Program-made: the position numbers and the translations under genes
Shown: positions 36,196 through 44,925 of the stretch, in pieces
Layout: each line of letters starts with the position of its first letter
How positions within the stretch are numbered: position 1 is the stretch's first letter
NCBI RefSeq assembly: GCF_014651035.1
Contig: NZ_BMWC01000009.1
Coordinates: forward strand, 62,001 to 126,000
Direction of reading: 5' to 3'
From: Streptomyces lomondensis
Lineage (GTDB): Bacteria > Actinomycetota > Actinomycetes > Streptomycetales > Streptomycetaceae
Length of the DNA stretch: 64,000 nucleotides
The notes under the pieces: generated by a model
Database searches by the model: none
What the model was told of the DNA's origin: nothing
The model's input: only the letters and a program-made list of their open reading frames with translations

Positions 36196-37023
36196 ATGCA
36201 TTCCGACAAGCAGTTGTCCACCGAGATCGACGCGAACGTGCCGACGGCAGCGCGCATGTACGACTACTACCTGGGCGGCAAGGACAACTACGCGGCCGAC
36301 CGCGCCGCGTGCGAGGAGCTCGACAAGGTCGTGCCGAGCACGCGCCGCCTGGCCCTGAACAACCGGCGCTTCCTCCAGCGGGTCGTGCGGACCCTGTCCG
36401 AGGAGTACGGCATCCGGCAGTACCTCGACCACGGCTCCGGCCTGCCGACGCAGGACAACGTGCACCAGGTCGCCCAGCGCATCGACCCCACGACCCACGT
36501 GGTGTACGTCGACAACGACCCCATGGTGCTGGTCCACGGCCGTGCGCTGCTGGAGCAGGACGAGCGCACCGCCGTCATCCACGCGGACATGCGCGAGACC
36601 GACCTGATCCTCGACCACCCCGACACCAAGCGGCTGATCGACTTCTCCCAGCCGGTGTGCGTGCTGTTCAACTCGGTGTTCCACTGCATCCCGGACAGCG
36701 ACACCGACGGGCCGCTCGCGGTGGCCCGCCGCATCCGGGAACGGCTCGCGCCGGGCAGCTTCATGGTGATGTGCCAGCTGGTCAGCGAGGACCCCGAGGT
36801 CCGCGACTTCGTCACGAACTTCATGGACCAGGCGACCCAGGGGCACTGGGGCCGGGTGCGCGAGGAGAAGGACGTGGCCGCCTACTTCGAGGGCCTGGAG
36901 ATCCTCGAACCGGGCCTGGTGGAGGTGTCCACCTGGCGTCCGGACACGGAGGTGGCGCCCCGCCAGCTCACCCACGAGTGGATCGAGTTCGGCGGTGTGG
37001 GGCGGGTTCCCCTGGAGAAGTGA
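36196..37023 (+). CDS. SAM-dependent methyltransferase (DUF574 type)
   Basis: 275-residue protein of the Streptomyces-expanded SAM methyltransferase family. It starts with the family hallmark NVPTAARMYDYYLGGKDNYAADR (residues 14-36), has a DHGSGLPT SAM-binding loop (about 76-83) and VVYVDNDPMVLVHGRAL. The family has dozens of paralogues per genome with no established substrate. The ATG at 36196 follows GCAGGGGG. A strong terminator lies directly after it. Confidence 0.94.
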   Translation: MHSDKQLSTEIDANVPTAARMYDYYLGGKDNYAADRAACEELDKVVPSTRRLALNNRRFLQRVVRTLSEEYGIRQYLDHGSGLPTQDNVHQVAQRIDPTTHVVYVDNDPMVLVHGRALLEQDERTAVIHADMRETDLILDHPDTKRLIDFSQPVCVLFNSVFHCIPDSDTDGPLAVARRIRERLAPGSFMVMCQLVSEDPEVRDFVTNFMDQATQGHWGRVREEKDVAAYFEGLEILEPGLVEVSTWRPDTEVAPRQLTHEWIEFGGVGRVPLEK

Positions 37024-37030
37024 GCGAGCT

Positions 37031-37065
37031 GCCTCGCGCGGGACGGCCGGCGTCCCGCGCGAGGC
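37031..37065. terminator. Hairpin between convergent genes
   Basis: Perfect 15-base arms (37031-37045, 37051-37065) starting GCCTCGCGCG with a five-base loop, seven bases after the methyltransferase stop codon and nine before the XRE stop. Confidence 0.85.
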
Positions 37066-37074
37066 AGCCGCGCG

Positions 37075-37989
37075 TCACGGGTAGCGCTGCTCCATCGTCC
37101 GGCGCAGCAGTTCGAGGGAGTCACGCGGCTTGAGCGCCTCGTCGGCGAGGCGGTCCAGCGCGATCCGGTACTCCTCCGTCTCGTCGCGGTCCTCCAGGAA
37201 GTTGGCGCTTCTGATGTGCTCCAGGTAGACCACGTCGGGAAGGTCGAGGCCGCCGAAGCGCAGATACGTCACCGGGATGGCGGGCGCGGAGGCGTTCGTG
37301 ACGCTCAGCGGCACGATCTGCACCGTCACGTTGCTGCGCTGGGCCATCTCGACGAGGTGCGCGAGCTGTTCGCGCATCACGTCGGTGCTGCCCAGGACGC
37401 GCAGCAGGACGGACTCGTCGATGATCGCCCAGAGCTGCGGAGCGTCGGACCGGAACAGCAACTGCGTCCGGTTCCTGCGCAGTTCGACGCGCCGCTCGAC
37501 CTCGCCGGCGGGCGCGTTCGGCAGGCCCCGCTCCACCACGGCCCTGGTGTAGGCGGGGGTCTGGAGCAGGCCGGGCACGTACTGGATCTCGAAGGTACGG
37601 ATGGTGGCGGCGGCCTCCTGGAGTCCGACCAGCCGGTCGAACCACTCGGGCATCAGCCGCTTGTCGTACCGCTGCCACCAGCCCGGCTCACCGGCGCGCT
37701 GGAGCAGCTTGATCAGCACCGAGGCCTCGTACGCGTCGGTGCCGTACAGCTCCAGCAGCGCCCGGACGTCACTCTCCGTCGGCGGGCGGCGGCCCTTGCC
37801 GGACTCGATGCGGGACAGTTTCGCGGCACTGAACCCGACAGCGCGCGCCGCCTGGTCCTGGGCGAGCCCGGCGTCCTCACGGAAGCCGGCGAGCTGCACA
37901 CCGACCAGCATCTTCAGCAGAGTCGGCGCCGGCTCGGGCCTGTCCAGATAGGGTTCCAGACGGGAGAGGCGATGCGACGCGGCGGACAT
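37075..37989 (-). CDS. XRE/DUF5753 regulator (WhiJ-like)
   Basis: 304-residue regulator. An XRE helix-turn-helix lies at about residues 28-75 (LAGFREDAGLAQDQAARAVGFSAAKLSRIESG). The C-terminal DUF5753 domain has the FEIQYVPGLLQTPAYTRAVV motif and a middle VPLSVTNASAP strand. In Streptomyces these proteins pair with a small DUF397 protein and an anti-sigma-type ATPase and affect development and antibiotic production, as for WhiJ. The ATG at 37989 follows GGGAG. The DUF397 gene lies 68 bp upstream on the same strand. Confidence 0.95.
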   Translation of the reverse strand: MSAASHRLSRLEPYLDRPEPAPTLLKMLVGVQLAGFREDAGLAQDQAARAVGFSAAKLSRIESGKGRRPPTESDVRALLELYGTDAYEASVLIKLLQRAGEPGWWQRYDKRLMPEWFDRLVGLQEAAATIRTFEIQYVPGLLQTPAYTRAVVERGLPNAPAGEVERRVELRRNRTQLLFRSDAPQLWAIIDESVLLRVLGSTDVMREQLAHLVEMAQRSNVTVQIVPLSVTNASAPAIPVTYLRFGGLDLPDVVYLEHIRSANFLEDRDETEEYRIALDRLADEALKPRDSLELLRRTMEQRYP

Positions 37990-38057
37990 CCTGACTCCCA
38001 GCAGACCGGCACAAGGGCGACTTACACTATCGCAATCGGCCGGGCCGGCGCCGCCGC

Positions 38058-38288
38058 TCACACCAGATGGTCGAACTCGCCGTCCTTCGCCCCGGCCAGG
38101 AACGCCGCCACCTCGGCAGCCGTGTAGACGAGGGCGGGCCCGTCGGGGTCACGGGAGTTGCGCAGGGCGATCCCCCCGTCGACGAGAGGGGCGACCTCGA
38201 CGCAGTTGCCCTCGGCGTTGCTGTGCCGGCTCTTGATCCAGCAGGCGTCCAACGAGCTTGCCTGCACTCCGTTCCGCACTGGTGCCAC
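38058..38288 (-). CDS. DUF397 protein, partner of the XRE regulator
   Basis: 76-residue DUF397 protein. It has the family core W-I-K-S-R-H-S-N-A-E-G-N-C-V-E-V-A (about residues 17-33) and the ALRNSRDPDGPAL strand. These proteins are thought to act with or against the neighbouring XRE/DUF5753 regulator. I use the GTG at 38288, six bases after AAGGAG; the longer frame from 38354 adds 22 residues without family similarity. Confidence 0.93.
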   Translation of the reverse strand: MAPVRNGVQASSLDACWIKSRHSNAEGNCVEVAPLVDGGIALRNSRDPDGPALVYTAAEVAAFLAGAKDGEFDHLV

Positions 38289-38460
38289 CGCGGTCTCCTT
38301 GCTCTCCGGCCGTGTTCGTCCCGGCTTGCGTACCCACAACGGCTCGATTTTCACGCAATTTCTCGTGCAATTGCACGCGAGCGCCGTTCAGCGTGGATAA
38401 TAGCTGCGGCGTCAACCCCCGGGCTGGCGCCGCGTCCTGACGTCGCATCGGGGAGATGCC

Positions 38461-39063
38461 GTGTCATCACCTGCGCAGCATGTGCTCCGGCCGCCGAATG
38501 GGGCTGCGGCACACGCAGGCGCATCCGGGACGGCCGACGGCTTCCCGCCCGGCCCCCGCACGGTGACGCCGTACGAGGCGACGCCGTACGGGAGCCCGCC
38601 CCCGATGCCGGAGACGGTGCCGCGGCTTCCCGCCGCCCTGTCCGCCTCGGCCGTCCTCAGCGTCGAGTGCAGCCGGGAAGGCTTCGCGCGCGTCCGGTCC
38701 TTCACGCGTGACACCCTGCACGTGTGGTCGCTCGACCACCGCTGTGACGACGCCACCCTCGTCATCACCGAGCTCACCGCCAACGCCGCGACGCACGCGG
38801 CGCCGAGGGCGTCGGGTGCGGTGGGTGTCGCGGGTGCGCCGGAGATCCGGCTCGGATTCCTCCTGGACCCCACGTACCTGCTGGTCACCGTCTCCGACCC
38901 CGACGACCATCCGCCCGTGTACGCGCCTGCCGGCTCCTCCCTGGAGGAGCACGGCCGCGGCCTGTGCATCGTCGACGCCCTCTCCGAGGAGTGGGGCTGG
39001 GCCCCCAGTCCCCCGGCGGGCAAGACGGTCTGGGCCAGGTTGTCGACCTGTCCACCCATCTGA
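38461..39063 (+). CDS. HATPase_c_2 anti-sigma-type serine kinase-like protein
   Basis: 200-residue protein with a histidine-kinase-like ATPase fold of the RsbW/SpoIIAB class. The N box is VITELTANAATHA (about residues 102-114), the acidic VSDPDD motif near 144 and the G box EEHGRGLCIVDALS (about 162-175). The first 60 residues are Pro-rich and disordered. It is the third member of the WhiJ-like set, divergent from the DUF397-XRE pair. GGGGAG precedes the GTG. Such ATPases bind or phosphorylate anti-anti-sigma proteins; the target is unknown. Confidence 0.93.
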   Translation: MSSPAQHVLRPPNGAAAHAGASGTADGFPPGPRTVTPYEATPYGSPPPMPETVPRLPAALSASAVLSVECSREGFARVRSFTRDTLHVWSLDHRCDDATLVITELTANAATHAAPRASGAVGVAGAPEIRLGFLLDPTYLLVTVSDPDDHPPVYAPAGSSLEEHGRGLCIVDALSEEWGWAPSPPAGKTVWARLSTCPPI

Positions 39064-39091
39064 CACGACTGCCGCGGAAAGGCCCCACGCC

Positions 39092-39628
39092 ATGCGCAGC
39101 GCTTCGACGGAACACCCGAGCGGCGAGCGCCCCGACGCCCCGACCGGGGTGGCCCGGACCACGCCGCTCACGGCACTGGACCGCGTGCCCTGGGGCGACA
39201 TCCAGGACTCCACCGGTTCGGCGGCGGCCATTCCCCTGCTGCTCAACGGCATCGCCTGGGGTGACGCCGACACCGCCCGGTCCGCCCTCGACGACCTGCG
39301 CAAGCGGATCTGCCAGTTCGGCTTCGTCGTGGAGCAGGCGACCGCCGCCACGGTTCCGTTCCTGTGGGAGCTGGCGAAGCTGCCGCAGGTGACCTGCCGC
39401 GCCGAGATCATCAAGCTGCTCAGGAGCATCGCCGAGGCCCGTCAGTGGGAGAGCACCGCCGCCGTCTATCCGAAGCTGCTGAACCACCGGGAGAACCCGG
39501 TGGCGTGGGAGCGTGCGGCGCGCCAGGCGGTGCGGGACCGGCGCGCCGACCTCGGCCGGCTGATGGCGGACGAGGACACGGAGATCGCCCGGGCCACGAC
39601 CGAACTCGCCCGCTCGCTGGGCGCCTGA
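39092..39628 (+). CDS. Helical-repeat protein of unknown function
   Basis: 178-residue protein, helical throughout, with HEAT-like periodicity (the segment AATVPFLWELAKLPQ near residue 90 and RAEIIKLLRSIAEARQ near 108). The first 25 residues are polar. It lies 28 bp downstream of the ATPase gene and is probably co-transcribed, so it may be an accessory of that switch. GCGGAAAGG precedes the ATG. No enzymatic motif seen. Confidence 0.8.
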   Translation: MRSASTEHPSGERPDAPTGVARTTPLTALDRVPWGDIQDSTGSAAAIPLLLNGIAWGDADTARSALDDLRKRICQFGFVVEQATAATVPFLWELAKLPQVTCRAEIIKLLRSIAEARQWESTAAVYPKLLNHRENPVAWERAARQAVRDRRADLGRLMADEDTEIARATTELARSLGA

Positions 39629-39757
39629 AGCCGTCGTACCTTTTCCGGAGGGCCGCGAGCCCGTGCCGGCCCGGAGTCGTGACGAAACCGTGAGGGCCCC
39701 CTGTCACCATGGGTGATGCCCCTCGCCTCCCGGGGCCGGGCAGTGTAGACATGGCAC

Positions 39758-42493
39758 ATGGTCCGACTCTTGGGTCGATCCGGGACTCGATCGCCCCTGC
39801 GGCCCGGCGCTGCGCCGTCCGCACGGCAGCGGCGGGAGGCGGGCCCGTCACGGTGGCATCCACTGGCGGGGCTGCGGTCGGTGCTGGGCGGGCGCAGTGT
39901 CGCCGGACAGGTGTTCCTGCTGGTCGTGGTGATCGTGCTGCTGCTGGTCGTGGCGGCCGTGGTGGCCCTGGTGCTTCAGGTGCGGCACGACACGACGCAG
40001 GAGGCCCGCAACCGTTCGCTCGCCGTCGCGGAGACCTTCGCCAACGCGCCGGGCACGGTCGAGGCGCTGGAGAGCCCCGATCCCACGGCCGTGCTCCAGC
40101 CGCGTGCCGAGGCCGCCCGTGAGCGGTCCAAGGTCGACTTCGTCGTGGTGATGAACACCGACGGGATCCGCTACACCCACCCCAGGCCGGACCGGATCGG
40201 GAAGCAGTTCGTCGGGACGCTCGCGCCCGCGCTGGCCGGGGAGTCGGTGACCGAGGAGATCACCGGCACCATCGGCCCCCTCGTGCAGGCCGTGGTGCCG
40301 GTGAAGGACCCCGACGGCCGGGTCGTGGGCCTGGTGTCGGCGGGAATCACCACCGCGAACGTCGGCGGCACCGCCGACCAGCAGCTGCCGCTCGTGCTCT
40401 CCGCCGCCGCCGCGGCGCTCGCCCTGGCGACCGCGGGTGCCGCGCTGGTGAGCAGGCGGCTGCTGCGCCAGACACACGGCCTCGGGCCGCACGAGATGAC
40501 CCGGATGTACGAACACCACGACGCCGTGCTGCACGCCGTCCGCGAGGGCGTGCTCATCGTCGACGACGGGGGCACCCTGGTGCTCGCCAACGACGAGGCG
40601 CACCGGCTGCTCGGGCTGCCCGCCGATGCCGAGGGCCGGCACGTCCTCAGCCTGGGCCTCGACCCGGGAACCGCCGAGCTGCTGGCCTCCGGGCGCGTCG
40701 CCACGGACGAGGTGCATCTCGTCGGGGACCGGCTTCTGGCCGTCAACCAGCGGACCACGGACCGTGCGGGCGGCCCGCCCGGCAGTGTCGCCACCCTGCG
40801 CGACTCCACCGAGCTGCGTGCCCTGTCCGGCCGGGCCGAGACCGCGCGCGAGCGGCTCAACATGCTGTACGACGCCGGAGTGGGCATCGGGACGAGCCTG
40901 GACGTGACCCGTACGGCCGAGGAGCTGACCGAGCTGGCCGTGCCCCGGTTCGCCGACTTCGCCACCGTGGACCTCTTCGACGCGGTGCTGGGCGGCGGGC
41001 AGCCGGACGCGGCGGCCGCCCTGAGCCGGACGGCGCTGGGCGGCATCCGCAAGGACGCTCCGCTGTACGCCGTCGGCGAGCGGATCAGGTTCGTCGACTC
41101 CTCTCCGCAGGGCCGCAGCCTGGCCACCGGCCGGCCCGTCCTGGAACCACGGCTGAGCGACGCCCCCGGCTGGCAGGCACAGGACCTGGAGCGCTCGGCG
41201 CAGATCGTCGACTACGGCATCCACTCCTTGATCACCGTGCCGCTGCGGGCCGGCACGCTGGTGCTGGGCGTGGTCAGCTTCTGGCGCTCCGAGAAGCCCG
41301 AACCCTTCGACGAGGACGAGCTGGCCCTGGCGGAGGAGCTGGTCGCGCGGGCCGCCGTCTCCATCGACAACGCGCGCCGCTACACCCGCGAGCACAGCAT
41401 GGCCGTGACGCTCCAGCGCAGCCTGCTCCCCCGGAACCTGCCCGAGCAGGGAGCGCTGGAGATCGCCTACCGCTATCTGCCCGCGCAGGCCGGGGTGGGC
41501 GGCGACTGGTTCGACGTACTGCCGCTGTCGGGCGCCCGGGTCGCGCTCGTGGTCGGCGACGTCGTCGGCCACGGCCTGCACGCCGCGGCCACGATGGGGC
41601 GGCTGCGCACCGCCGTGCACAACTTCACCGCCCTCGACCTGCCGCCCGACGAACTGATCGCGCTGCTGGACGAGCTGGTCGGCCGCATCGACCAGGACGA
41701 GACGGAGGCGGAGGGCAGCGCCCCGGTCACCGGCGCGACCTGCCTGTACGCCGTCTACGACCCGGTCTCCCGGCGCTGCACCGTCGCGCGGGCCGGGCAT
41801 CCGCCGCCGGCCCTGATCCACCCCGACGGCACCGTCGAGTTCCCGGAGGTGCCGGCCGGGCCCCCGCTCGGGCTCGGCGGTCTGCCGTTCGAGACGGCGG
41901 AGCTGGAGCTGGCCGAGGGCAGCCGGCTCGTCCTCTACACCGACGGGCTGGTCGAGGACCGGGAGCGGGACATCGATGTCGGCCTGGACATGCTGCGCGA
42001 GGCCCTGAGCCGGGCCGGCCGGTCCCCCGAGGACACCTGCCGGACCGTGCTCGACTCGCAGCTCACCGCCCGCTCCAGCGACGACATCGCCCTGCTCGTC
42101 GCGCGCACCCGGGCGCTCGCCGCCGACCGGGTCGCCGAGTGGCCGGTGCCGGCCGACCCGGCGGCCGTGGGCCAGGTGCGGGCGGCGGTCACCCGGCAGC
42201 TGTCCGAATGGGGGCTGGACGAGCTGTCGTTCACCACCGAGCTCATCCTGAGCGAGCTGGTCACCAACGCGCTCCGGTACGGCGACGGCCCCATCCACGT
42301 GCGGATGCTGCGCGACCGCAACCTGATCTGCGAGGTGTTCGACAGCAGCAGCACCTCGCCGCACCTGCGGTACGCGACCATGACGGACGAGGGCGGGCGG
42401 GGGCTGTTCCTCGTCGCACAGCTCGCGGAACGCTGGGGGACGCGTTATCTGCCCGCGGGGAAGGTGATCTGGGCGGAACAGCCGCTGCCGTGA
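39758..42493 (+). CDS. Multidomain SpoIIE sensor phosphatase with C-terminal ATPase
   Basis: 911-residue membrane sensor. Order: membrane helix about residues 50-73; an extracytoplasmic sCache-like domain to about 205 (NTDGIRYTHPRPDRIGK, the DcuS/CitA-type core); second membrane helix about 212-232; PAS about 255-350 (VREGVLIVDDGGTLVLANDEA); GAF about 370-545; SpoIIE phosphatase about 555-770 (GVGGDWFDVLPL, GDVVGHGLHAAA, ARAGHPPPAL); and a HATPase_c_2 about 790-905 with SELVTNALRYG and GRGLFLVAQLAERWG. It can both add and remove phosphate on a switch protein in response to an external signal, probably a carboxylate. The weak ribosome site leaves the start uncertain by a few codons. Confidence 0.94.
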   Translation: MVRLLGRSGTRSPLRPGAAPSARQRREAGPSRWHPLAGLRSVLGGRSVAGQVFLLVVVIVLLLVVAAVVALVLQVRHDTTQEARNRSLAVAETFANAPGTVEALESPDPTAVLQPRAEAARERSKVDFVVVMNTDGIRYTHPRPDRIGKQFVGTLAPALAGESVTEEITGTIGPLVQAVVPVKDPDGRVVGLVSAGITTANVGGTADQQLPLVLSAAAAALALATAGAALVSRRLLRQTHGLGPHEMTRMYEHHDAVLHAVREGVLIVDDGGTLVLANDEAHRLLGLPADAEGRHVLSLGLDPGTAELLASGRVATDEVHLVGDRLLAVNQRTTDRAGGPPGSVATLRDSTELRALSGRAETARERLNMLYDAGVGIGTSLDVTRTAEELTELAVPRFADFATVDLFDAVLGGGQPDAAAALSRTALGGIRKDAPLYAVGERIRFVDSSPQGRSLATGRPVLEPRLSDAPGWQAQDLERSAQIVDYGIHSLITVPLRAGTLVLGVVSFWRSEKPEPFDEDELALAEELVARAAVSIDNARRYTREHSMAVTLQRSLLPRNLPEQGALEIAYRYLPAQAGVGGDWFDVLPLSGARVALVVGDVVGHGLHAAATMGRLRTAVHNFTALDLPPDELIALLDELVGRIDQDETEAEGSAPVTGATCLYAVYDPVSRRCTVARAGHPPPALIHPDGTVEFPEVPAGPPLGLGGLPFETAELELAEGSRLVLYTDGLVEDRERDIDVGLDMLREALSRAGRSPEDTCRTVLDSQLTARSSDDIALLVARTRALAADRVAEWPVPADPAAVGQVRAAVTRQLSEWGLDELSFTTELILSELVTNALRYGDGPIHVRMLRDRNLICEVFDSSSTSPHLRYATMTDEGGRGLFLVAQLAERWGTRYLPAGKVIWAEQPLP

Positions 42494-42728
42494 GCGGTCA
42501 CCGGGCTGTGCCCGCCCGGGCAGCTGCGACGGCCGCGGTGGCCGTCGCGGCGATCGCGGTCCGCAGGGCGCGCCGCCGGGGGAAGGCGCCGGCCGGGGTG
42601 GCGCGCGAGCTCTCGGCGCTGACTGGGCGGCGACCCGGTCCGCCAACGGCTCGGTGTCGCCGCTCCGTTCACCCGATGTCTGTGAGGCGGCCGAAACGGG
42701 CGCTGGACGGCTGCTCATAAAGTCGCCT

Positions 42729-42740
42729 TATGAGCTCATA
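42729..42740. promoter_or_regulatory. 12-bp perfect palindrome TATGAGCTCATA
   Basis: Perfectly symmetric AT-containing 12-mer in GC-rich surroundings, 21 bp upstream of the iron-box candidate. Possible second regulator site for fprA. Confidence 0.4.
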
Positions 42741-42760
42741 GACCGGACCCGCATACCGAC

Positions 42761-42779
42761 TTAGGCTTGCCTTAGTTTA
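42761..42779. promoter_or_regulatory. IdeR/DmdR-type iron box upstream of fprA
   Basis: TTAGGCTTGCCTTAGTTTA matches the 19-bp actinobacterial iron-box consensus (TWAGGTWAGSCTWACCTWA) at 15 of 19 positions by eye, and lies 46 bp before the fprA ATG. Iron-loaded DmdR/IdeR would repress fprA, raising it under iron shortage. It is the only such motif I noticed in the window. Confidence 0.6.
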
Positions 42780-42825
42780 GGCTTCCCGTCGAGATCGCTT
42801 GTCGCCGCTCGAAGGGAACCTGACC

Positions 42826-44190
42826 ATGCCCCGCCCCCTGCGGGTAGCCATCGTCGGATCCGGCCCCGCCGGGATCTACGCCGCCGACGCCCTGCTCAAG
42901 TCCGAGGTGGCCGCCGAACCCGGCGTGTCCATCGACATCTTCGAGCGCATGCCGGCGCCGTTCGGCCTGATCCGCTACGGCGTCGCCCCCGACCACCCGC
43001 GGATCAAGGGCATCATCACGGCCCTGCACCAGGTGCTCGACAAGCCGCAGATCCGGCTCTTCGGCAACGTGGACTACGGCACGGACATCGGCCTGGACGA
43101 CCTGCGCGCGTTCTACGACGGCGTGATCTTCGCCACCGGCGCGATGGCCGACCGGGCACTGTCCATCCCCGGCATCGACCTCGACGGCTCGTACGGCGCC
43201 GCCGACTTCGTGTCCTGGTACGACGGCCACCCGGACGTGCCGCGCACCTGGCCGCTGGAGGCGGAGAAGGTCGCCGTGCTCGGCGTCGGCAACGTCGCGC
43301 TCGACATCGCGCGCGTGCTGGCCAAGACGGCGGACGAGCTGCTGCCGACGGAGATCCCGCCGAACGTCTACGAGGGTCTGAAGGCCAACCGGGCCAAGGA
43401 GATCCACGTGTTCGGCCGCCGCGGCCCGGCGCAGGCGAAGTTCAGCCCGATGGAGCTGCGGGAGCTGGACCACTCCCCCAACATCGAGGTCATCGTCGAC
43501 CCCGAGGACATCGACTACGACGAGGGCTCGATCGCCACCCGGCGCGGCAACAAGCAGGCCGACATGGTCGCCAAGACCCTGGAGAACTGGGCGATCCGCG
43601 ACGTCGGCGACCGGCCCCACAAGCTCTTCCTGCACTTCTTCGAGTCGCCGGTGGAGATCCTCGGCGAGGACGGCAGGGTCGTCGGCCTGCGCACCGAGCG
43701 CACGGAGCTCGACGGCACCGGCAACGTCAAGGGCGCCGGCACGTTCAAGACCTGGGACGTCACCGCGGTCTACCGTGCGGTGGGCTACCTGTCCGACAAA
43801 CTCCCCAAGCTGCCCTGGGACATCGACTCCGGCACCGTCCCGGACGAGGGCGGCCGGGTCATGCAGGAGTCCGGCGAGCACCTGCAGTCCACGTACGTCA
43901 CCGGCTGGATCCGGCGCGGCCCCGTGGGCCTGATCGGTCACACCAAGGGCGACGCGAACGAGACGGTGTCGAATCTGCTGGACGACTACGCGAACGACAG
44001 GCTGCACACGCCCACCTCCCCCGGCCCGGAGGCCGTGGACGCGTTCCTCGCCGAGCGCAACATCCGCTTCACCACCTGGGACGGCTGGTACCGGCTGGAC
44101 GCCGCGGAGAAGGCGCTGGGCGAGCCGGAGGGCCGCGAGCGCGTGAAGATCGTCGAGCGTGAGGACATGCTCCGCGCCAGCGGCGCCTGA
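42826..44190 (+). CDS. fprA: Ferredoxin-NADP+ reductase, FprA type
   Basis: 454-residue flavoprotein of the adrenodoxin reductase/FprA family. FAD-binding VAIVGSGPAGIYAADALL lies at residues 7-24, the PAPFGLIRYGVAPDHPRIK signature near 45-63, NADP-binding VAVLGVGNVALDIARVL near 149-165 and the HVFGRRGPAQAKFS strand near 195-208; the C-terminal TGWIRRGPVGLIG motif closes the FAD site. It moves electrons between NADPH and ferredoxins, for example feeding cytochrome P450s or iron release. GAAGGG precedes the ATG. A probable iron box upstream suggests iron-dependent expression; a strong terminator follows. Confidence 0.96.
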   Translation: MPRPLRVAIVGSGPAGIYAADALLKSEVAAEPGVSIDIFERMPAPFGLIRYGVAPDHPRIKGIITALHQVLDKPQIRLFGNVDYGTDIGLDDLRAFYDGVIFATGAMADRALSIPGIDLDGSYGAADFVSWYDGHPDVPRTWPLEAEKVAVLGVGNVALDIARVLAKTADELLPTEIPPNVYEGLKANRAKEIHVFGRRGPAQAKFSPMELRELDHSPNIEVIVDPEDIDYDEGSIATRRGNKQADMVAKTLENWAIRDVGDRPHKLFLHFFESPVEILGEDGRVVGLRTERTELDGTGNVKGAGTFKTWDVTAVYRAVGYLSDKLPKLPWDIDSGTVPDEGGRVMQESGEHLQSTYVTGWIRRGPVGLIGHTKGDANETVSNLLDDYANDRLHTPTSPGPEAVDAFLAERNIRFTTWDGWYRLDAAEKALGEPEGRERVKIVEREDMLRASGA

Positions 44191-44207
44191 CCTTCTGTAC
44201 ACCCGCG

Positions 44208-44242
44208 GGGCGGGTCCGGTGGCAATGTCACCGGACCCGCCC
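44208..44242. terminator. Hairpin after fprA
   Basis: Perfect 14-base arms (44208-44221, 44229-44242) around GCAATGT, followed by TTAT, 17 bases after the fprA stop codon. Confidence 0.85.
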
Positions 44243-44334
44243 TTATGCGCACTTGAACCGTGTACGATCCAGACGCTTCACCGAACCATCACATCGCCTT
44301 CACCAGAGGGCCATGCAAGGGGGGACGAACGTCC

Positions 44335-44829
44335 ATGCGTATACGCCTTGTCGTCACCACGGCCGCCGCTGCCGGAGTGCTGACCGCCCTGACGGCGGTT
44401 CCGGCCCAGGCCGCCGAGTACAACTCCGCACTGAAGATCGGCGGTGTCCAGTACGACGCTCCCGGCCGCGACTCCAACAACTGCCGGACGGGGAACACGG
44501 ACGAGGAGTACCTGAAGATCAAGAACTACTCGCGCTCGACGACGGTGAACCTCAAGGGGTACGTCGTCAAGGACGCCGCGGGGAACAAGTTCACCTTCAC
44601 CGCGAGCCACACCCTTCAGCCGGGTGACTACGTGAAGCTGCGCGGCGGCAACGGGTCCGACTCCGACGCGAACAACGTCGTGTACCGCGACAACTGCAAC
44701 TTCATGTGGAACAACGACAAGGACACGATCTACGTGTACAAGCCGTCCGGCAGCCCCGCCGATGTGCACTCGTACACCAAGAGCGGATCCGACAGGGACG
44801 GCAACGGGTACATCACGTTCCACGGCTGA
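44335..44829 (+). CDS. Secreted lamin-tail-domain protein
   Basis: 164-residue exported protein with a Sec signal (residues 1-27, cleavage at AQAAE). The mature part is an Ig-like lamin tail domain: EEYLKIKNYSRSTTVNLKGY and FTFTASHTLQPGDYVKLRGG, the strand-turn pattern of LTD proteins. Two Cys (in NNCRTG and DNCNF) could form one disulfide. Function is unknown; LTD proteins occur as extracellular nuclease or envelope accessories. GGGGGA precedes the ATG. Confidence 0.9.
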   Translation: MRIRLVVTTAAAAGVLTALTAVPAQAAEYNSALKIGGVQYDAPGRDSNNCRTGNTDEEYLKIKNYSRSTTVNLKGYVVKDAAGNKFTFTASHTLQPGDYVKLRGGNGSDSDANNVVYRDNCNFMWNNDKDTIYVYKPSGSPADVHSYTKSGSDRDGNGYITFHG

Positions 44830-44925
44830 GCCCTTTGCCGAACCGGCAACAGGCTTCGTGTGGGTCGCGGCGGGCGCCGCATGATCGATGGACCGAGCGC
44901 CTCTTTCCTGATCGCGGGAGGATCC

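Larger units (their letters stand above)
42494..42825. other. 332-bp upstream region of fprA
   Basis: Contains a TATGAGCTCATA palindrome and an iron-box candidate near its right end. A weak open frame (42490-42720, GTG overlapping the previous stop, 76 basic residues) lies at the left end but has no ribosome site and no recognisable family, so I do not call it a gene. Confidence 0.55.

Noticed and set aside
35895..36257. N-terminal extension of the TPR protein to 36257
   Set aside because: The extra 121 codons cross the tandem repeat and the methyltransferase start, lack family similarity, and a good ribosome site precedes the ATG at 35894.
39848..42718. 956-codon minus-strand frame opposite the large SpoIIE sensor
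   Set aside because: Antisense shadow; no domain or start signal.
42490..42720. 76-codon frame directly after the SpoIIE sensor
   Set aside because: GTG overlaps the stop, but there is no ribosome site, the product is Arg/Ala-rich without any family, and it ends in a regulatory region.
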